Positions 32,701-42,902 of a stretch of 64,000 nt of DNA are shown here, piece after piece. The stretch spans positions 125,612-189,611 of the forward strand of contig NW_001914860.1 of the NCBI RefSeq assembly GCF_000208925.1, written 5' to 3'. Origin of the DNA: Entamoeba histolytica HM-1:IMSS. Lineage: Eukaryota; Evosea; Mastigamoebida; Endamoebidae. Position numbers and translations under genes: made by a program. The notes below the pieces were generated by a model. The model did not search any database. It worked only from the letters and a program-made list of their open reading frames with translations, and was not told the origin of the DNA. The number at the start of each line of letters is the position of its first letter. Positions within the stretch are counted from its first letter, which is position 1.

Positions 32701-34618
32701 TGATCCAGTGTTATTTAAAGAATTGACTGAATTAAAGAATTTTGAAGAATTACATAATATTAAATTTATACTCTCTAAAGTTTATTATTTCCAAACACAA
32801 TCTAAAGTTATGCCACAAGGTGATAGTTCTATGGTAAAACATGTCATGATGTTACTTGCATTTGAAAGTCCACAAAAAGAAAATGAAAAAACACCATTTG
32901 CTTTAATCAAATATGCTGCACCAACAGATGAACAAAAAGAAGTTTGGAAATCAGTTATAAATGATCAAATAGAAGCAATTAAAGGTAGAGAAGAAAAGAA
33001 AAAGAAAGCACAAATACAATTAAATGAAAATATTTCTGAATCTGTTAGTACTCCTGAGAAGAATTATTCTCATGTATATAATAGATTAACAATTAAGTAT
33101 AAAGCCAAAGAAGTTGGGTCATTAGTCACATGTTCTGGACCTATTGTTGCTGTAGCTAAAAGGTTACAAGATAATTTTGATCATCCTGAAATAAATATTG
33201 AAGCATTCTTTAAAAAGATTGAAGAAAGAGAAATGACTCCAGAAGATGAAAGGTGTTATCTTAATATTATTCAAGAATTAGAAAATGGAGAAAGAGATCA
33301 TCTTATGAATTTAAGAACACTAAAAGAAGTTTATTTAAATCCAATAATAAAATTAGTCAATAAAGAACATGCCACAACAATAAATGAATTAATTCAACAA
33401 ATTGATGTAATGATGAATATTCATCAGAATTTCTTAGATACTTTTGTTAAAAGTAAAGAGACACAACAAGGGATACCTGGTATTGGTTCAGAATTTGTTA
33501 AAAATATTCAATTTTTAAAAATGGAAGCAACATTTGTTAATAATTTTAATACATATCAAAATGTGTTAGATGAAGTTTGTAAAGACTCATCTATTATAAA
33601 AGCACAAAATAAAGCTAAAGAACCATTTATGCAACAAACATTAGAAACTGAAATTCATCCATTTATGTTTTATCTTAATCGTCCACTTGTTCAAACACCA
33701 AAATATGAGTCATTAATTAAAACAATGTTAACTCATGTAGGAAAAGGATTTTTTGAATTAGAATTATTAAAGAAAGCATATTTAGATTCAATAAAATGTT
33801 CAGACAGTGTAAATATAATGAAAACAAGAATTGAAGAAAGTGAAAAATATCTAATGATAAGAAAAACAATTATAGGACAATTTAGTAATGACACTATTAT
33901 AGCCCGTAAATTTCTTTGTTGTGGTCCGTTATTTATTGTAGAAAAAGTTACAGAAATACCACAAAAATGGATGTATTGTTTTTTGTTTAATGATAGATTA
34001 GTTGAAACAATGCCAATTAGTATTGATAATAAACCAATTAAGGATTTTGTTGACGCATTTGCAAAATTAAGAAATATGAAAAAAGTAGAAGAATTAAGTA
34101 ATTGGCAATTTGAAATAATAAAAGAATGTATATTTAATACAGAGACATATGTTGAATATTGTTCACATGAAAATGTATGTAAAAATCTTGTAAATTTAAA
34201 GATATCTCAAATACCATATAGATTTTCATGTTCTACTTTGTTAGAATCTGATACTTGGAATTCTATTATTTTTGACCAAGTTGAAAGACTCAAAAATATT
34301 GCTCAAACTAAAAGAAATAGAAGAAATGCTGGACTAGACTTTGAAATTGGACTTCATAAAAAAACATTAAGTTCATCAGTTATTTCTATTAGTAGAACTC
34401 GGTCAACTGATACTTGTGATGATTTTAAATCAAATACCAATAACCTAGAAAATAAAGTTCCTTCTCGAGACTCTCCTTCTTCTACACCTAGAAGAGCTCG
34501 TAGAGGAAATGAAGATGATAGGATGAAAGAATTACAACGTCTTCAACAAGAACAATTAACTGAAAAACATGGAGATAAAAAGAAGAAAGAGAAAGAAAAA
34601 GATAAAAAGAAAAAGTAA
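29790..34618 (+). CDS. Triple DH-PH Rho guanine-nucleotide exchange factor
   Basis: Exons 29790-29810 (only MDSSAPP), 29873-30086 and 30153-34618; introns of 62 nt (GTTTGT...TAG) and 66 nt (GTTTGT...CAG); product 1566 residues. After a Ser/Pro-rich N terminus there are three consecutive modules, each beginning with a linker (TPGNLITSGNVI, TPGNLITSGNVI, EVGSLVTCSGPI), then a Dbl-homology domain (about 132-350, 657-865, 1114-1320) and a PH-like domain starting [FR]K-F-[IL]-CCGP and containing FLFND-x-[LIV]-x-ET. DH domains load Rho/Rac GTPases with GTP. The motif YLITPIQRIPRYELLIRDML in modules 1 and 2 is the canonical DH helix; module 3 reads YLNRPLVQTPKYESLI and may be weakened. The C terminus is Lys-rich. 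The first exon is tiny, but the junction frames and parallel linkers support it. Modules 1 and 2 share 110 identical nucleotides. Confidence 0.88.
30755..30864 (+). repeat. Module 1 copy of a 110-nt perfect internal repeat
   Basis: This segment, encoding FYLITPIQRIPRYELLI through LKKA in DH module 1, is identical base for base to 32309-32418 in module 2. Flanking sequence diverges at once on both sides, including at silent sites. Confidence 0.95.
32309..32418 (+). repeat. Module 2 copy of a 110-nt perfect internal repeat
   Basis: Second copy of the repeat described at 30755-30864; direct orientation, 1554 bases apart. The corresponding part of module 3 is clearly different, so the identity is not simple functional constraint. 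Confidence 0.95.
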
Positions 34619-34742
34619 TAAGTATTTTTGTGGTATTAAAAATATAGATTCAATTGAAAAAAGTTTCATTCTATTCCATTTAATTTCATTCAGTACATTT
34701 GTATATCTATTTAATTAAAGAGTAATACATATAAACTGTATA

Positions 34743-36451
34743 TTAAATAAAATTTATTTTTAATGCTTCTTCATATTGTTGAAGAAGCCATAATATTCTT
34801 GGAATGAGAATAGGTTGATATAATTTCATAGAAGCTAATATTAATGTTAGACCTTCTAAATCACAACTATATATTTCTTCAAATAAACGAATCCATTGAC
34901 AGTTACGATCAAGATGAACGTCTCCATACTTTATTGAATTAAAGAATATATTTCCTCTCATTCCAAGTTCTTCAGAAAATCTAAGTAATAACATTTTTCT
35001 TTGTTTTAACGACAAAGAAAAGAAAGATGAAATATGGCTCATAACATAATTTGATAATCTAGCATTCTTTACTATTGACTGATAATTACTTGTTTGAACT
35101 TTTCTTATTTTAATTACTGATAATTTATCTAATTTTTGGGTTTGAATCATCCACTGAATTAATTCATGTGCACGATTATGAAAATGTGTTGGTAAAGATA
35201 AAGCAGAACATATTTGAACTGAGCGACGAGAAGGATCTATTATACAAAAAGGAAATGGAAAATTAATATAACTTTCAACAGGTATTTCTGGTGTAAAAAC
35301 AATAGAAAATAATGGAATTGGTTTTTCTAATACAACTGGATAAAAAAACATTGGATAATAATGTCCCATATGAATTGGTGTATTAAATGGTTCGAAAAGA
35401 TTCATAAATGCACTTGCACATTTACTATTTGAAGTTATACATATTGTTGTATAAGTTTGTTGATGAGCAGAAATAGCTGAAGAAATAAAAGAAATATCAT
35501 CTTTAAATTGTTTTGAAATAGTTTGTTGTGGTAAATAATTTTCAATTGGAAGAAGTTCTGGTTTAGGGAATGTTAAAGATACTAATGTTTTTTCTATAGA
35601 GTCTATCAAATTATTTATTTCATTAATAATAAAATCTAAAGCATTTCCTTTACTGAAATGAGTCACATAGAATTTATAAATAATTAGATTTAATGAATCA
35701 TAAAGAGTATCAAAGAAAAAATGATTTTTAGTTAATGGAGTTTGGTAGTACTGGAAAATTTAATGAACAAGTTAAAATTAATGAAGCTCTTGACCCTCCA
35801 ACTTTTTCAATAAAGAATGGAAAGTGTATTGAAAAAACTACATCTTCTACTTCTGTACCATTAAATTGACATGTTCCATAACAAAATAAAAATCGAGTTG
35901 GAATATAGGTTGTTTTAGCCATTGACTTAGATTTTCTAATTGAGTTGTTTAATGATAACAAACGGAAATATTGATTCATTCCAAATTTAATTAATTCCAT
36001 TGCACTATGTCTATTAGGAGTTTTACTTTCCCACCCAATATCAATTTTCTTTGTTGAGTGGTCAGGTTGAGTTGTTAATACAATACGAGACACGTATTGA
36101 GATGAAATAGTTGTTGTTCTATCTATAACATTAATAGGCACAAAATAGGCATTAAAATTATTAGTTTTAAAAAATAAATTATTTATAATAAAAACAAAAC
36201 AAACTATATTTCCAAGAGACATTAGTGAAGGCTTCCTTCATTTTTATTTTCAATGTTCTATGATACGTATACCAAATTAATCCCCAATGTTTATATATAT
36301 CTTTGCATATAAATTTTTCTTTAGTTAATGAAGATAATGTAGTAGGTTTTATACTTTTTCCTTTTGGTGAAGTGGTTTTAGATTGAATTCCTGAGATAGG
36401 TGTAGAGTTACTGAAAGAATGCCAAGACTCAGAGTTAGAAGAAAAAGACAT
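34743..36451 (-). CDS. C9ORF72-like DENN-family protein, interrupted by a frameshift
   Basis: Exon 1 is 36451-36205 and exon 2 starts at 36122; the 82-nt intron is GTTTGT...TAG. Exon 2 reads a longin-like part (GGSRASLILTCSLNF) and then stops at 35728 after an off-frame ending. Reading continues in another frame from about 35755 (CAG TAC TAC CAA...) through YQTPLTKNHFFFDTLYDSLN and on to 34743. One surplus base in the TTTT of AATTTTCCAG would explain it. The second half matches the C9ORF72 core: ISSAISAHQQTYTTICITS against human LLNAISSHLQTCGCSVVVG, and FPFCIIDPSRRSVQI against PTTHIDVDVNTVKQ, followed by the helical DENN end. C9ORF72 controls Rab and autophagy pathways with partner proteins. 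The N-terminal 50 residues are Ser/Thr-rich and unconserved. Intact, it would be about 540 residues. Confidence 0.7.
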
Positions 36452-36551
36452 TTCTGGTTGAAATTATAGTTTTTTTATAGTTTTTTTATAAAAAAATAAC
36501 AAAAAAGAATTAAATCAAACTAAATAATATATAAAAATACTTTTTATTCTT

Positions 36552-38291
36552 TTAAATAATATAGTCTTGTGTCTCTAATTGACAATTATTACAAATACTA
36601 TCAAATAACCAATCACATTGGATACTTCCTTTTTCAAATCCAATACTAATATCTGATTCTTTTTTATCTTTTACAATCTTTGCACCACATTGTCTTAATA
36701 AAAATATATATTCTAATTTTTTAAATCCTATAACTTCTTTTTTAGGAAAAGAACTTAAATACACTCTTAACCCAGTTAAAAGTTGAACATTGTTTAATCG
36801 TTGTTGTTTACAAGCAACATATTTTGTACATTCATAATCTTCTTCTTCTACAATATTATTACTCTTTATTATTGCATCAATCCAATCTTCACTAAGAATC
36901 CATTTACCATCAGAAATTCCTTTTAACATTTTAATTGTTCTACCAAAATTATGGCATACAATATGTGTTGCACGTTTATATACTTCTGTAACATGGAGAT
37001 GAGGAATCTCATCTAATGACTCTAAATAATGTTCTTTTTGTTCATCTTCAAATCCACTAAGATAAACGTAAATATCATTACATTCTTTTTTAACAATAGG
37101 ATTAATGTGAACTTTTTTATGATTATTTTGTTCTATATTAATTTTTGACGATAAAAATACTTGAGAATGAATAGAATTGCTTATTTTATGCATATTCTCT
37201 TTATCTTCTTTTTCAAAAATTCTTGATTTTTGTGGTTTCTTTGGAGGTTGGGTGTTGGTATTTTCTTTTAAATGCATATAAGGAATATATTCATCAATTA
37301 AAAATTCTACTTTCCTTGGATTCTTTCTAAGTCTTTGAACAATATGATGCTTTGTAACTTGTTTATCTTTTGATTCATTATCATGTTTCATAGACTGTCC
37401 TTTTGCTAATTCCATAAATTTTTGTATTATATCATTATTTCTAATTGATGATACTTTTTCTTTCTTACTTTCACTTTCATGCTCTTTAACTGTTTTTTTC
37501 ACATGACTCTTATTTGTTCTTCGTTTTGTATGTTTAATAGATGTTTCTCTATATTGTTCAACAAGAAAATCTTCAAATGTTCTTGGCTTTTTTAAGAGAG
37601 TTACTTTTCTATGTTTTTCTTTATCTTGTTCTGTTTTAGGAAGTTTTGGTTTCTTTTTTCCTTCACTTAATTCATTGAATTGATTACTTTTATTTAAATT
37701 AAGTGGAGTTATTTTAGTTTGACATTGATGTAGTTCATTTGTTTTAACATAGTCATTAGTTTTTGTATTAGTAGATTGTTCAGTCAATGTTGTTTTTTGA
37801 GGAAGATGATTAAGTTCTTCTTCTTCTATTATTTTATCTTTAAATTTTGATTTATTCTTTCTAGGTGTTATCATAGTTGAAATACTATTTCTTGTTTTGT
37901 ATTGTTTTATTATGTTTTCTTTTTCTTTATTAATATCTTTTAATGGATTTAATTCTTCTTCTTCAAATTTTTCTTCTTTTAATTTTTGTTGAATTTCATT
38001 AAATATTTTTTGTAAATTTTTATCTTCATTTTCTGAAGAATGTTTATGTTCGTTATTATTAATAGAAGAAATATCTTCCATAAATGTAGGGTTAGAAACA
38101 CTTTGTTTAATTTCATTATCTCCTATATTCATTTCAAAAACATCTGGACAATTTTCACTTACTTCTTCTTCTTTTACTCCAAGAAATTTTTCATATTTTC
38201 TTATTTTAAACAAAGAGTCATATGCATTTTGCATTTTTTCTATTATGTCACTATCTGTTGTAGTGTTATCACTTTCATTACTTTCACTCAT
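36552..38291 (-). CDS. BRCT-domain protein with long charged N terminus
   Basis: Start taken at ATG 38291 (MSESNESDNTTTDSDIIE); 579 residues, single exon. Residues 1-400 are disordered and highly charged, with Lys-rich patches (KRRTNKSHVKKTVKEHESES) and several S/T-E/D sites suited to phosphorylation. The last 180 residues hold two BRCT repeats: VYLSGFEDEQKEHYLESLDE with THIVC, and SDGKWILSEDWIDAII, followed by LLTGLRVYLSSFPKKEVIGF and CDWLFDSI. The conserved Trp of each repeat is present (W in KWILSEDW; W in QCDWLFDS). C-terminal tandem BRCT repeats of this kind read phosphoserine in DNA-damage responses (MDC1, PTIP, Rtt107). A specific orthologue cannot be named. The neighbouring genes are unrelated. 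Confidence 0.75.
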   Translation of the reverse strand: MSESNESDNTTTDSDIIEKMQNAYDSLFKIRKYEKFLGVKEEEVSENCPDVFEMNIGDNEIKQSVSNPTFMEDISSINNNEHKHSSENEDKNLQKIFNEIQQKLKEEKFEEEELNPLKDINKEKENIIKQYKTRNSISTMITPRKNKSKFKDKIIEEEELNHLPQKTTLTEQSTNTKTNDYVKTNELHQCQTKITPLNLNKSNQFNELSEGKKKPKLPKTEQDKEKHRKVTLLKKPRTFEDFLVEQYRETSIKHTKRRTNKSHVKKTVKEHESESKKEKVSSIRNNDIIQKFMELAKGQSMKHDNESKDKQVTKHHIVQRLRKNPRKVEFLIDEYIPYMHLKENTNTQPPKKPQKSRIFEKEDKENMHKISNSIHSQVFLSSKINIEQNNHKKVHINPIVKKECNDIYVYLSGFEDEQKEHYLESLDEIPHLHVTEVYKRATHIVCHNFGRTIKMLKGISDGKWILSEDWIDAIIKSNNIVEEEDYECTKYVACKQQRLNNVQLLTGLRVYLSSFPKKEVIGFKKLEYIFLLRQCGAKIVKDKKESDISIGFEKGSIQCDWLFDSICNNCQLETQDYII

Positions 38292-38377
38292 TGATATTTT
38301 AGTGTTTTTCAAATTCTTTTTTGAAAAAAAAAACAACTTAAAATTATTAATTGGTTATTGATAAAAATACTATCTAG

Positions 38378-39085
38378 TTATTTCTTTTTTTCATCATAAT
38401 GAATATAACCATCTATATGAATGAATTGAAGTTCTGGATGTTTTTTATAATGTTCTTGTATTTTCTGATATGTATAGCAATAGAAATATAATAGATCATC
38501 AACTTGATTTGAATAATCCCATTTCATTGCATCATACCATTCTCTATAGAAATAATAAATAGCTTCAATAGTAGCTAAATTAGTTTTTCCACAATGTTGA
38601 TATCTCCAAAATATTGTTTCTTTTGATTGGATAATAACTTTCTTTAAATTACATAAATTAGGACTATTTGCAACTTGATTAGCTTTTTGCCAAACACTTT
38701 CAATACAAACGATAGTTTTGTATTGTTCAAGATGTTCTATTTTATCAAGAGGTTGAGCGTCTGGTGATGGGAATAAAAGTAATGTTGTTTTCTCAATATA
38801 TTTTGGGACATCTGGAAATACAATCCAATGTGTATCTTCAGGTGCTAAAATTGTTGCGGCTAATGCAGTAGATTTACTTGGTTTTTCTTTAGGATGCATT
38901 ACAATATCAAGAGTGATAGGAAGTTTAATTATAGGTGTTGGTAATAATTGTTTTCTACAATTATAACAATAATACTTCATATGTTTATGACATTGAGGAC
39001 ATTCTATTCGTTCATTATTTTTATCAATTGTTTCAAGAACATCATAAGATGAAAGTTTTAAGTTATTTATTAAATCAGTTTCCAT
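38378..39085 (-). CDS. DTWD1: DTWD1-like tRNA aminocarboxypropyltransferase
   Basis: Single exon, 235 residues. A zinc-binding start (CPQCHKHMKYYCYNCRK) is followed by LPITLDIVMHPKEKPSKSTAL, the family nucleotide-binding segment, then VCIESVWQKANQV, FWRYQ and LATIEAIYYFYREW. DTW enzymes transfer the 3-amino-3-carboxypropyl group of S-adenosylmethionine to uridine in tRNA (acp3U); DTWD1 acts at U20 in animals. The FWRYQ/TIEAIYYF pair separates DTWD1 from DTWD2. The motif that names the family, D-x-T-W in DTWD1, reads E-S-V-W here, a change at its acidic and Thr positions. Length and domain order are otherwise normal, so it is probably functional. Confidence 0.8.
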   Translation of the reverse strand: METDLINNLKLSSYDVLETIDKNNERIECPQCHKHMKYYCYNCRKQLLPTPIIKLPITLDIVMHPKEKPSKSTALAATILAPEDTHWIVFPDVPKYIEKTTLLLFPSPDAQPLDKIEHLEQYKTIVCIESVWQKANQVANSPNLCNLKKVIIQSKETIFWRYQHCGKTNLATIEAIYYFYREWYDAMKWDYSNQVDDLLYFYCYTYQKIQEHYKKHPELQFIHIDGYIHYDEKKK

Positions 39086-39164
39086 TAAATAAATTTATCA
39101 AATTTTAAGATTAAATAAAAAATGAAATTAATAAGAAACAATAAATGCATAATTTAAAGATATT

Positions 39165-40625
39165 TTAAATTTCAAATGGAGTTTTATTTGGATAGATTGT
39201 ATCCATTTCTTCCTTGAAAAATGAAATAGCTTCATCAACAAGGTACATATCTTTATTATTAAAATTATCATTTACACAAATGAAGGGTGTTTTCTTCATT
39301 CTAATTTCTAATAATAAATTTTGAATTTTTAATATACTCTCTTCTATTGAATAATATGCTAAAATGGGGGTTGTTTCAAACATAGGAACTCCAAGTCCTT
39401 GTTCTATTAAATAATTTCCTTGAAGGAATGGAAGTGCAAGATCTGTATCACTTCTAGTTCTTTTTTTCATTGATTCTAATAATGGTTGATGGAGGTCATT
39501 ATAAATTCTTTTTAAATTACTCTTTCTAAAGAAATAACAATGATGAGCAATATAGTGTCTTCTTTTATCTACATTAAAAAATTTATTCATTTGTTCATTT
39601 GAATTTGATATGGTTCTATCCCATTGATTACGTTTATTTCTATATAGAAATGGTGCAACCCATGTTTTTTGATATACTCTTATTTTACCATCCTTATCAA
39701 ATATATTTGATGCATGAATAGGTGAATTAATTAACATATCATCATTTAAATAAATAAAACATTCATTAATCCCTTTTATATTTCCTAATGCAGCTTCAAT
39801 AGCATTTGAATTAAATGTTGGTAAAGAGGCTTCTTTAGGAAAGAAATCACGATGAAAAATAACACGAAGACTGTTAGGTGTTGATTCATTATTATAGTAA
39901 ATTAATTTACTTTTATTTAAAAATGAAGGAATTTGATATTCATCTTGTACAACAAGATGCCAGTGAAGTTCAAATGGAACATTTTCAAAGACACTTCTCA
40001 TTGAATATTTTATTGTTTCATAATCTCTATACCTTATTTGAGGTATATCACCTGCAACATATTTTCCAAATTCTCTTTTCCAGTTTGGCTCATCTCCATT
40101 AACATATAACCAAAGAACGTCAACTCTTCCATTACAATAATCTGGAATGGAGTCATTGATTGGTATTGGATCAAATTCAATTTTTTCACCTATGTTTTCA
40201 AGATTCATTTGAGCTGTAAAGTCATAAGGATATTTTCCATTAATTTTAGGTACTTCTTCTATCATTTTCATTTTATATTCAAAAATTACCTTTAACTTTT
40301 CTTGAGAAATACTTTTTACATTATCACGACTAGCTAATAACTTATAAGAATAGTTTGAAAAATCACCTGGTACAAGTTGTGTATCTTTACTAAAGACTTG
40401 TTTGTAAAAGTTTTTTGATTCTAATTTTTCTTTAAGAAATTGATACAAATTATCTTCTGCATACCTTTCTAAAAATCCTTTTTTCCCTTTTTGTTTAACT
40501 TTTTCTTTTGATAAAACAACATCTACATTATTTGTTCTTTTAAAACAAAATATTGTCATACAGATTAATGTAAAACTGAGTATGGCAATAATAATTGTGA
40601 TAATACAACTTGCCCCTTTAGGCAT
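39165..40625 (-). CDS. Stealth-family sugar-phosphate transferase, type II membrane protein
   Basis: Single exon, 486 residues. An N-terminal anchor (CIITIIIAILSFTLICMTIF) is followed by stem and a Stealth catalytic region: CR1 DVLWLYVNGDEPNWKREF, CR2 RYRDYETIKYSMRSVFENVP with HWHLVV and IPSFLN, FHRDFFP, LPTFNSNAIEAAL and FIYLNDDMLINSP, and later the CR3/CR4 blocks (HHCYFFRKSNLKRIYNDLH). These are the hallmarks of GlcNAc-1-phosphotransferase alpha/beta and of bacterial capsule phosphotransferases. In a Golgi setting the enzyme would add sugar phosphate to glycoproteins or proteophosphoglycans; Entamoeba coats itself with phosphoglycans, so that link is plausible but inferred. Confidence 0.87.
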   Translation of the reverse strand: MPKGASCIITIIIAILSFTLICMTIFCFKRTNNVDVVLSKEKVKQKGKKGFLERYAEDNLYQFLKEKLESKNFYKQVFSKDTQLVPGDFSNYSYKLLASRDNVKSISQEKLKVIFEYKMKMIEEVPKINGKYPYDFTAQMNLENIGEKIEFDPIPINDSIPDYCNGRVDVLWLYVNGDEPNWKREFGKYVAGDIPQIRYRDYETIKYSMRSVFENVPFELHWHLVVQDEYQIPSFLNKSKLIYYNNESTPNSLRVIFHRDFFPKEASLPTFNSNAIEAALGNIKGINECFIYLNDDMLINSPIHASNIFDKDGKIRVYQKTWVAPFLYRNKRNQWDRTISNSNEQMNKFFNVDKRRHYIAHHCYFFRKSNLKRIYNDLHQPLLESMKKRTRSDTDLALPFLQGNYLIEQGLGVPMFETTPILAYYSIEESILKIQNLLLEIRMKKTPFICVNDNFNNKDMYLVDEAISFFKEEMDTIYPNKTPFEI

Positions 40626-41372
40626 AATATTTATAAATTTGAATAAACTAGAAAGATAGAAATTTTTGAGTTAAATTCTATTTCTAAAAACTCCGAGTTT
40701 ATTGTTTTATCCATTCTTTTATTGAAAATTTCAAATGAATAATATCAAATAAAATTTAATAATATAATTTGAAGAAATAGGAAAAAATAATATTCTAAAA
40801 ATGCATAAAAAATAATAATTTTCAATAAAAAATAAAACATCATAAGTTTGTTAAATTGGTATTATTGGTAAGTTTTTTTTTTAGAATGATTTATTAAAAA
40901 CTAATTTAATATTTTTTGGAATTTATAATTTCTTTACGAAAAAAATAACCCAAGTATTTATCTGTAAATTTCTTTTTTCCTTAAGAAGTTAGTTGTAGAA
41001 TATTCTAATTGAAAATAAACAAACTTAATCAAAAGAAATGAAAAAAAAAAAAGAAATAAACAGAAATAATTCAATTGAATGTTAATTACAATTTAAAATT
41101 TAATTAACAAAATTACAATCAAAAATTATCAAATAAATAACTTTTCTAATCTACAAAATAACATAATTTTTTAGATATATTAACTAGGAAAAGAATAAAA
41201 AACCTTTATTTAAAGAACCTTCTCAGAAAAATTTCTTACAGTATTTATTCAATTTATTTTATACAAAATAAACAAATTAAGTTCTAGTTATATCTATATA
41301 AATATGAGTTAAAAGTATAATCCAGAAGAATAACATTACATACCATTTATATAATTATTCTTATCTTTCATT
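40626..41372. other. Intergenic, 747 bp, nothing recognised
   Basis: Spacer between two minus-strand genes: upstream region of the Stealth gene and 3' flank of the acidic hypothetical gene. AT-rich, with A-runs near 41040 and no credible open frame or repeat. Confidence 0.5.
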
Positions 41373-42239
41373 TTATTCAAAAGCATCATCAATAATATAT
41401 AGAATAGGTGCCCAACTATTTTCATTGTAACGTTTAATTTCCATTAAACTTTTACTAATACTTTTTAAAGATAGATAATTTAGTTGTTGACATTGAAAAG
41501 AACTTTTAATTAATTCAGAAGCATCTCTTTCTTTTGTTATTGAAAATTTTGATGCTTCAATAGGAACTTCTTTTATTAATGATTCTTCATTAGAATTAGT
41601 TTCAATAAAATCAGATGAATCATCACTTGAAGATAATTGTGGAATAAATGGTTGTTGTTTAATTTTACTATTATCTTTAGTTATTTGAACAGCATCAAAT
41701 TGTTGAAGGAAAACATCTAACAAATTGTTTCCTATTAAATCATCTTCATTAGGTGGTTCTATAAAACTATCAAATTGATTCATTTCATTTTCTATCATTC
41801 CATTAATATCGAACCCTTCTTTACTTCGGTCTTTCTTTAACATTTCTTGTTGAAAAGCAAGTAATTTTTCAAAAACAATTTTTTCTTCTTTTTGTACTTC
41901 TTCTAAAGCTTCTTGACATTGTTGATTATCATTCATTTGATTTTCATTTTGTTGATAACCAAGTTGATCTACAAAATGATCTAAACTTGTATCATTGTCT
42001 TTTGAATAATCAATATCAGTTTGTTGTTCTTTTTTATCGTCATACTCATCTAAATCAACAATACGATTTAATGGTACATTAAATTCTTTATGTAACTCTT
42101 TTTTAAATTCAATTTGATCCATATCTAAATTAATAAGCATTCTTTTCATCAATAAGAATATGTCTTTTATCTTACTTTCTTCAAGTTCATTAACTTTATA
42201 ATCGAATATTCTCATGAGTTCTTCATCTATGTGTGACAT
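41373..42239 (-). CDS. Acidic hypothetical protein, 288 residues
   Basis: Single exon. Residues 1-65 look structured and helical (MSHIDEELMRIFDYKVNELE; DQIEFKKELHKEFNVPLNR), the middle is very acidic and Gln/Asn-rich with a short coiled coil (EEVQKEEKIVFEKLLAFQQE), and residues about 200-235 are a Ser/Asp/Glu tract (PQLSSSDDSSDFIETNSNEE) suited to CK2 phosphorylation. The last 30 residues regain order. No membrane segment. I do not recognise the family. It is transcribed divergently from the EF-hand gene, with 141 bases between starts. Confidence 0.6.
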   Translation of the reverse strand: MSHIDEELMRIFDYKVNELEESKIKDIFLLMKRMLINLDMDQIEFKKELHKEFNVPLNRIVDLDEYDDKKEQQTDIDYSKDNDTSLDHFVDQLGYQQNENQMNDNQQCQEALEEVQKEEKIVFEKLLAFQQEMLKKDRSKEGFDINGMIENEMNQFDSFIEPPNEDDLIGNNLLDVFLQQFDAVQITKDNSKIKQQPFIPQLSSSDDSSDFIETNSNEESLIKEVPIEASKFSITKERDASELIKSSFQCQQLNYLSLKSISKSLMEIKRYNENSWAPILYIIDDAFE

Positions 42240-42380
42240 ATTTGTGTTATTTAAATTTCATTATTTTAGTTTTTTTTTTCTGTTTTAGTTTTCACTTTTT
42301 CATTAAAAATTTGAAATTTCATGTAAAATTCTCAGGGTTTTACCTTTGTAAACTTATTTTTTTTATTCCCATTTAATATA

Positions 42381-42854
42381 ATGCCAGAAGACAAACCACA
42401 AGGTAAAACAATAGAAGAGTTTTTTGCTGAAATTGATCTCGATAAAGATGGTTCTGTTAATGTTGATGAATATTTTAATGGTGTTAAAATGTGGAGAAAT
42501 GATATTACTGATGATGACAAACCAAGTCAAGCTCTTTTATTCCATTTAGCTGATTTAAATGATGACGGGGAAATAGATATTAGGCAGTTTGCTCGTTTAA
42601 TTGCTATCTTAAATAGGGGGTTTGGTAAAGACATTAAGTCTGTTTTTACTGCAGTATTTAGATTGTTGGATATTAAAGATCAAGGCAAAATTGGTGCTCC
42701 AGAACTAGAACGTTTATTAAAGAAAATGGGACTTCAAATAGAGTCTGATGATATTGAAGGATTTATGGATCAAGTTGATCAAGACCTTGATGGTTTTATT
42801 TCATTAAAAGAATTTTTAGCTCACTTTGTAAAGGAATCAAAGGATGGACAATAA
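42381..42854 (+). CDS. EF-hand calcium-binding protein (calmodulin-like)
   Basis: Single exon, 157 residues. Four EF-hands can be read: DLDKDGSVNVDE and DLNDDGEIDIRQ and DQDLDGFISLKE keep the acidic/oxygen ligands at positions 1, 3, 5 and 9/12 (the second ends in Gln at position 12, so affinity may be lower), while the third, DIKDQGKIGAPE, lacks Asp at 5 and is probably silent. The pattern of paired hands and length resemble calmodulin/CaBP-type sensors, many of which exist in Entamoeba. No signal peptide, so it acts in cytosol or nucleus. An AGGGTT motif (42334-42339) lies 47 bp upstream of the start. Confidence 0.88.
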   Translation: MPEDKPQGKTIEEFFAEIDLDKDGSVNVDEYFNGVKMWRNDITDDDKPSQALLFHLADLNDDGEIDIRQFARLIAILNRGFGKDIKSVFTAVFRLLDIKDQGKIGAPELERLLKKMGLQIESDDIEGFMDQVDQDLDGFISLKEFLAHFVKESKDGQ

Positions 42855-42902
42855 ATAAAAGAAGTATTACAAACCAACAATAAATAACAGTCCAAGTCAT
42901 TT

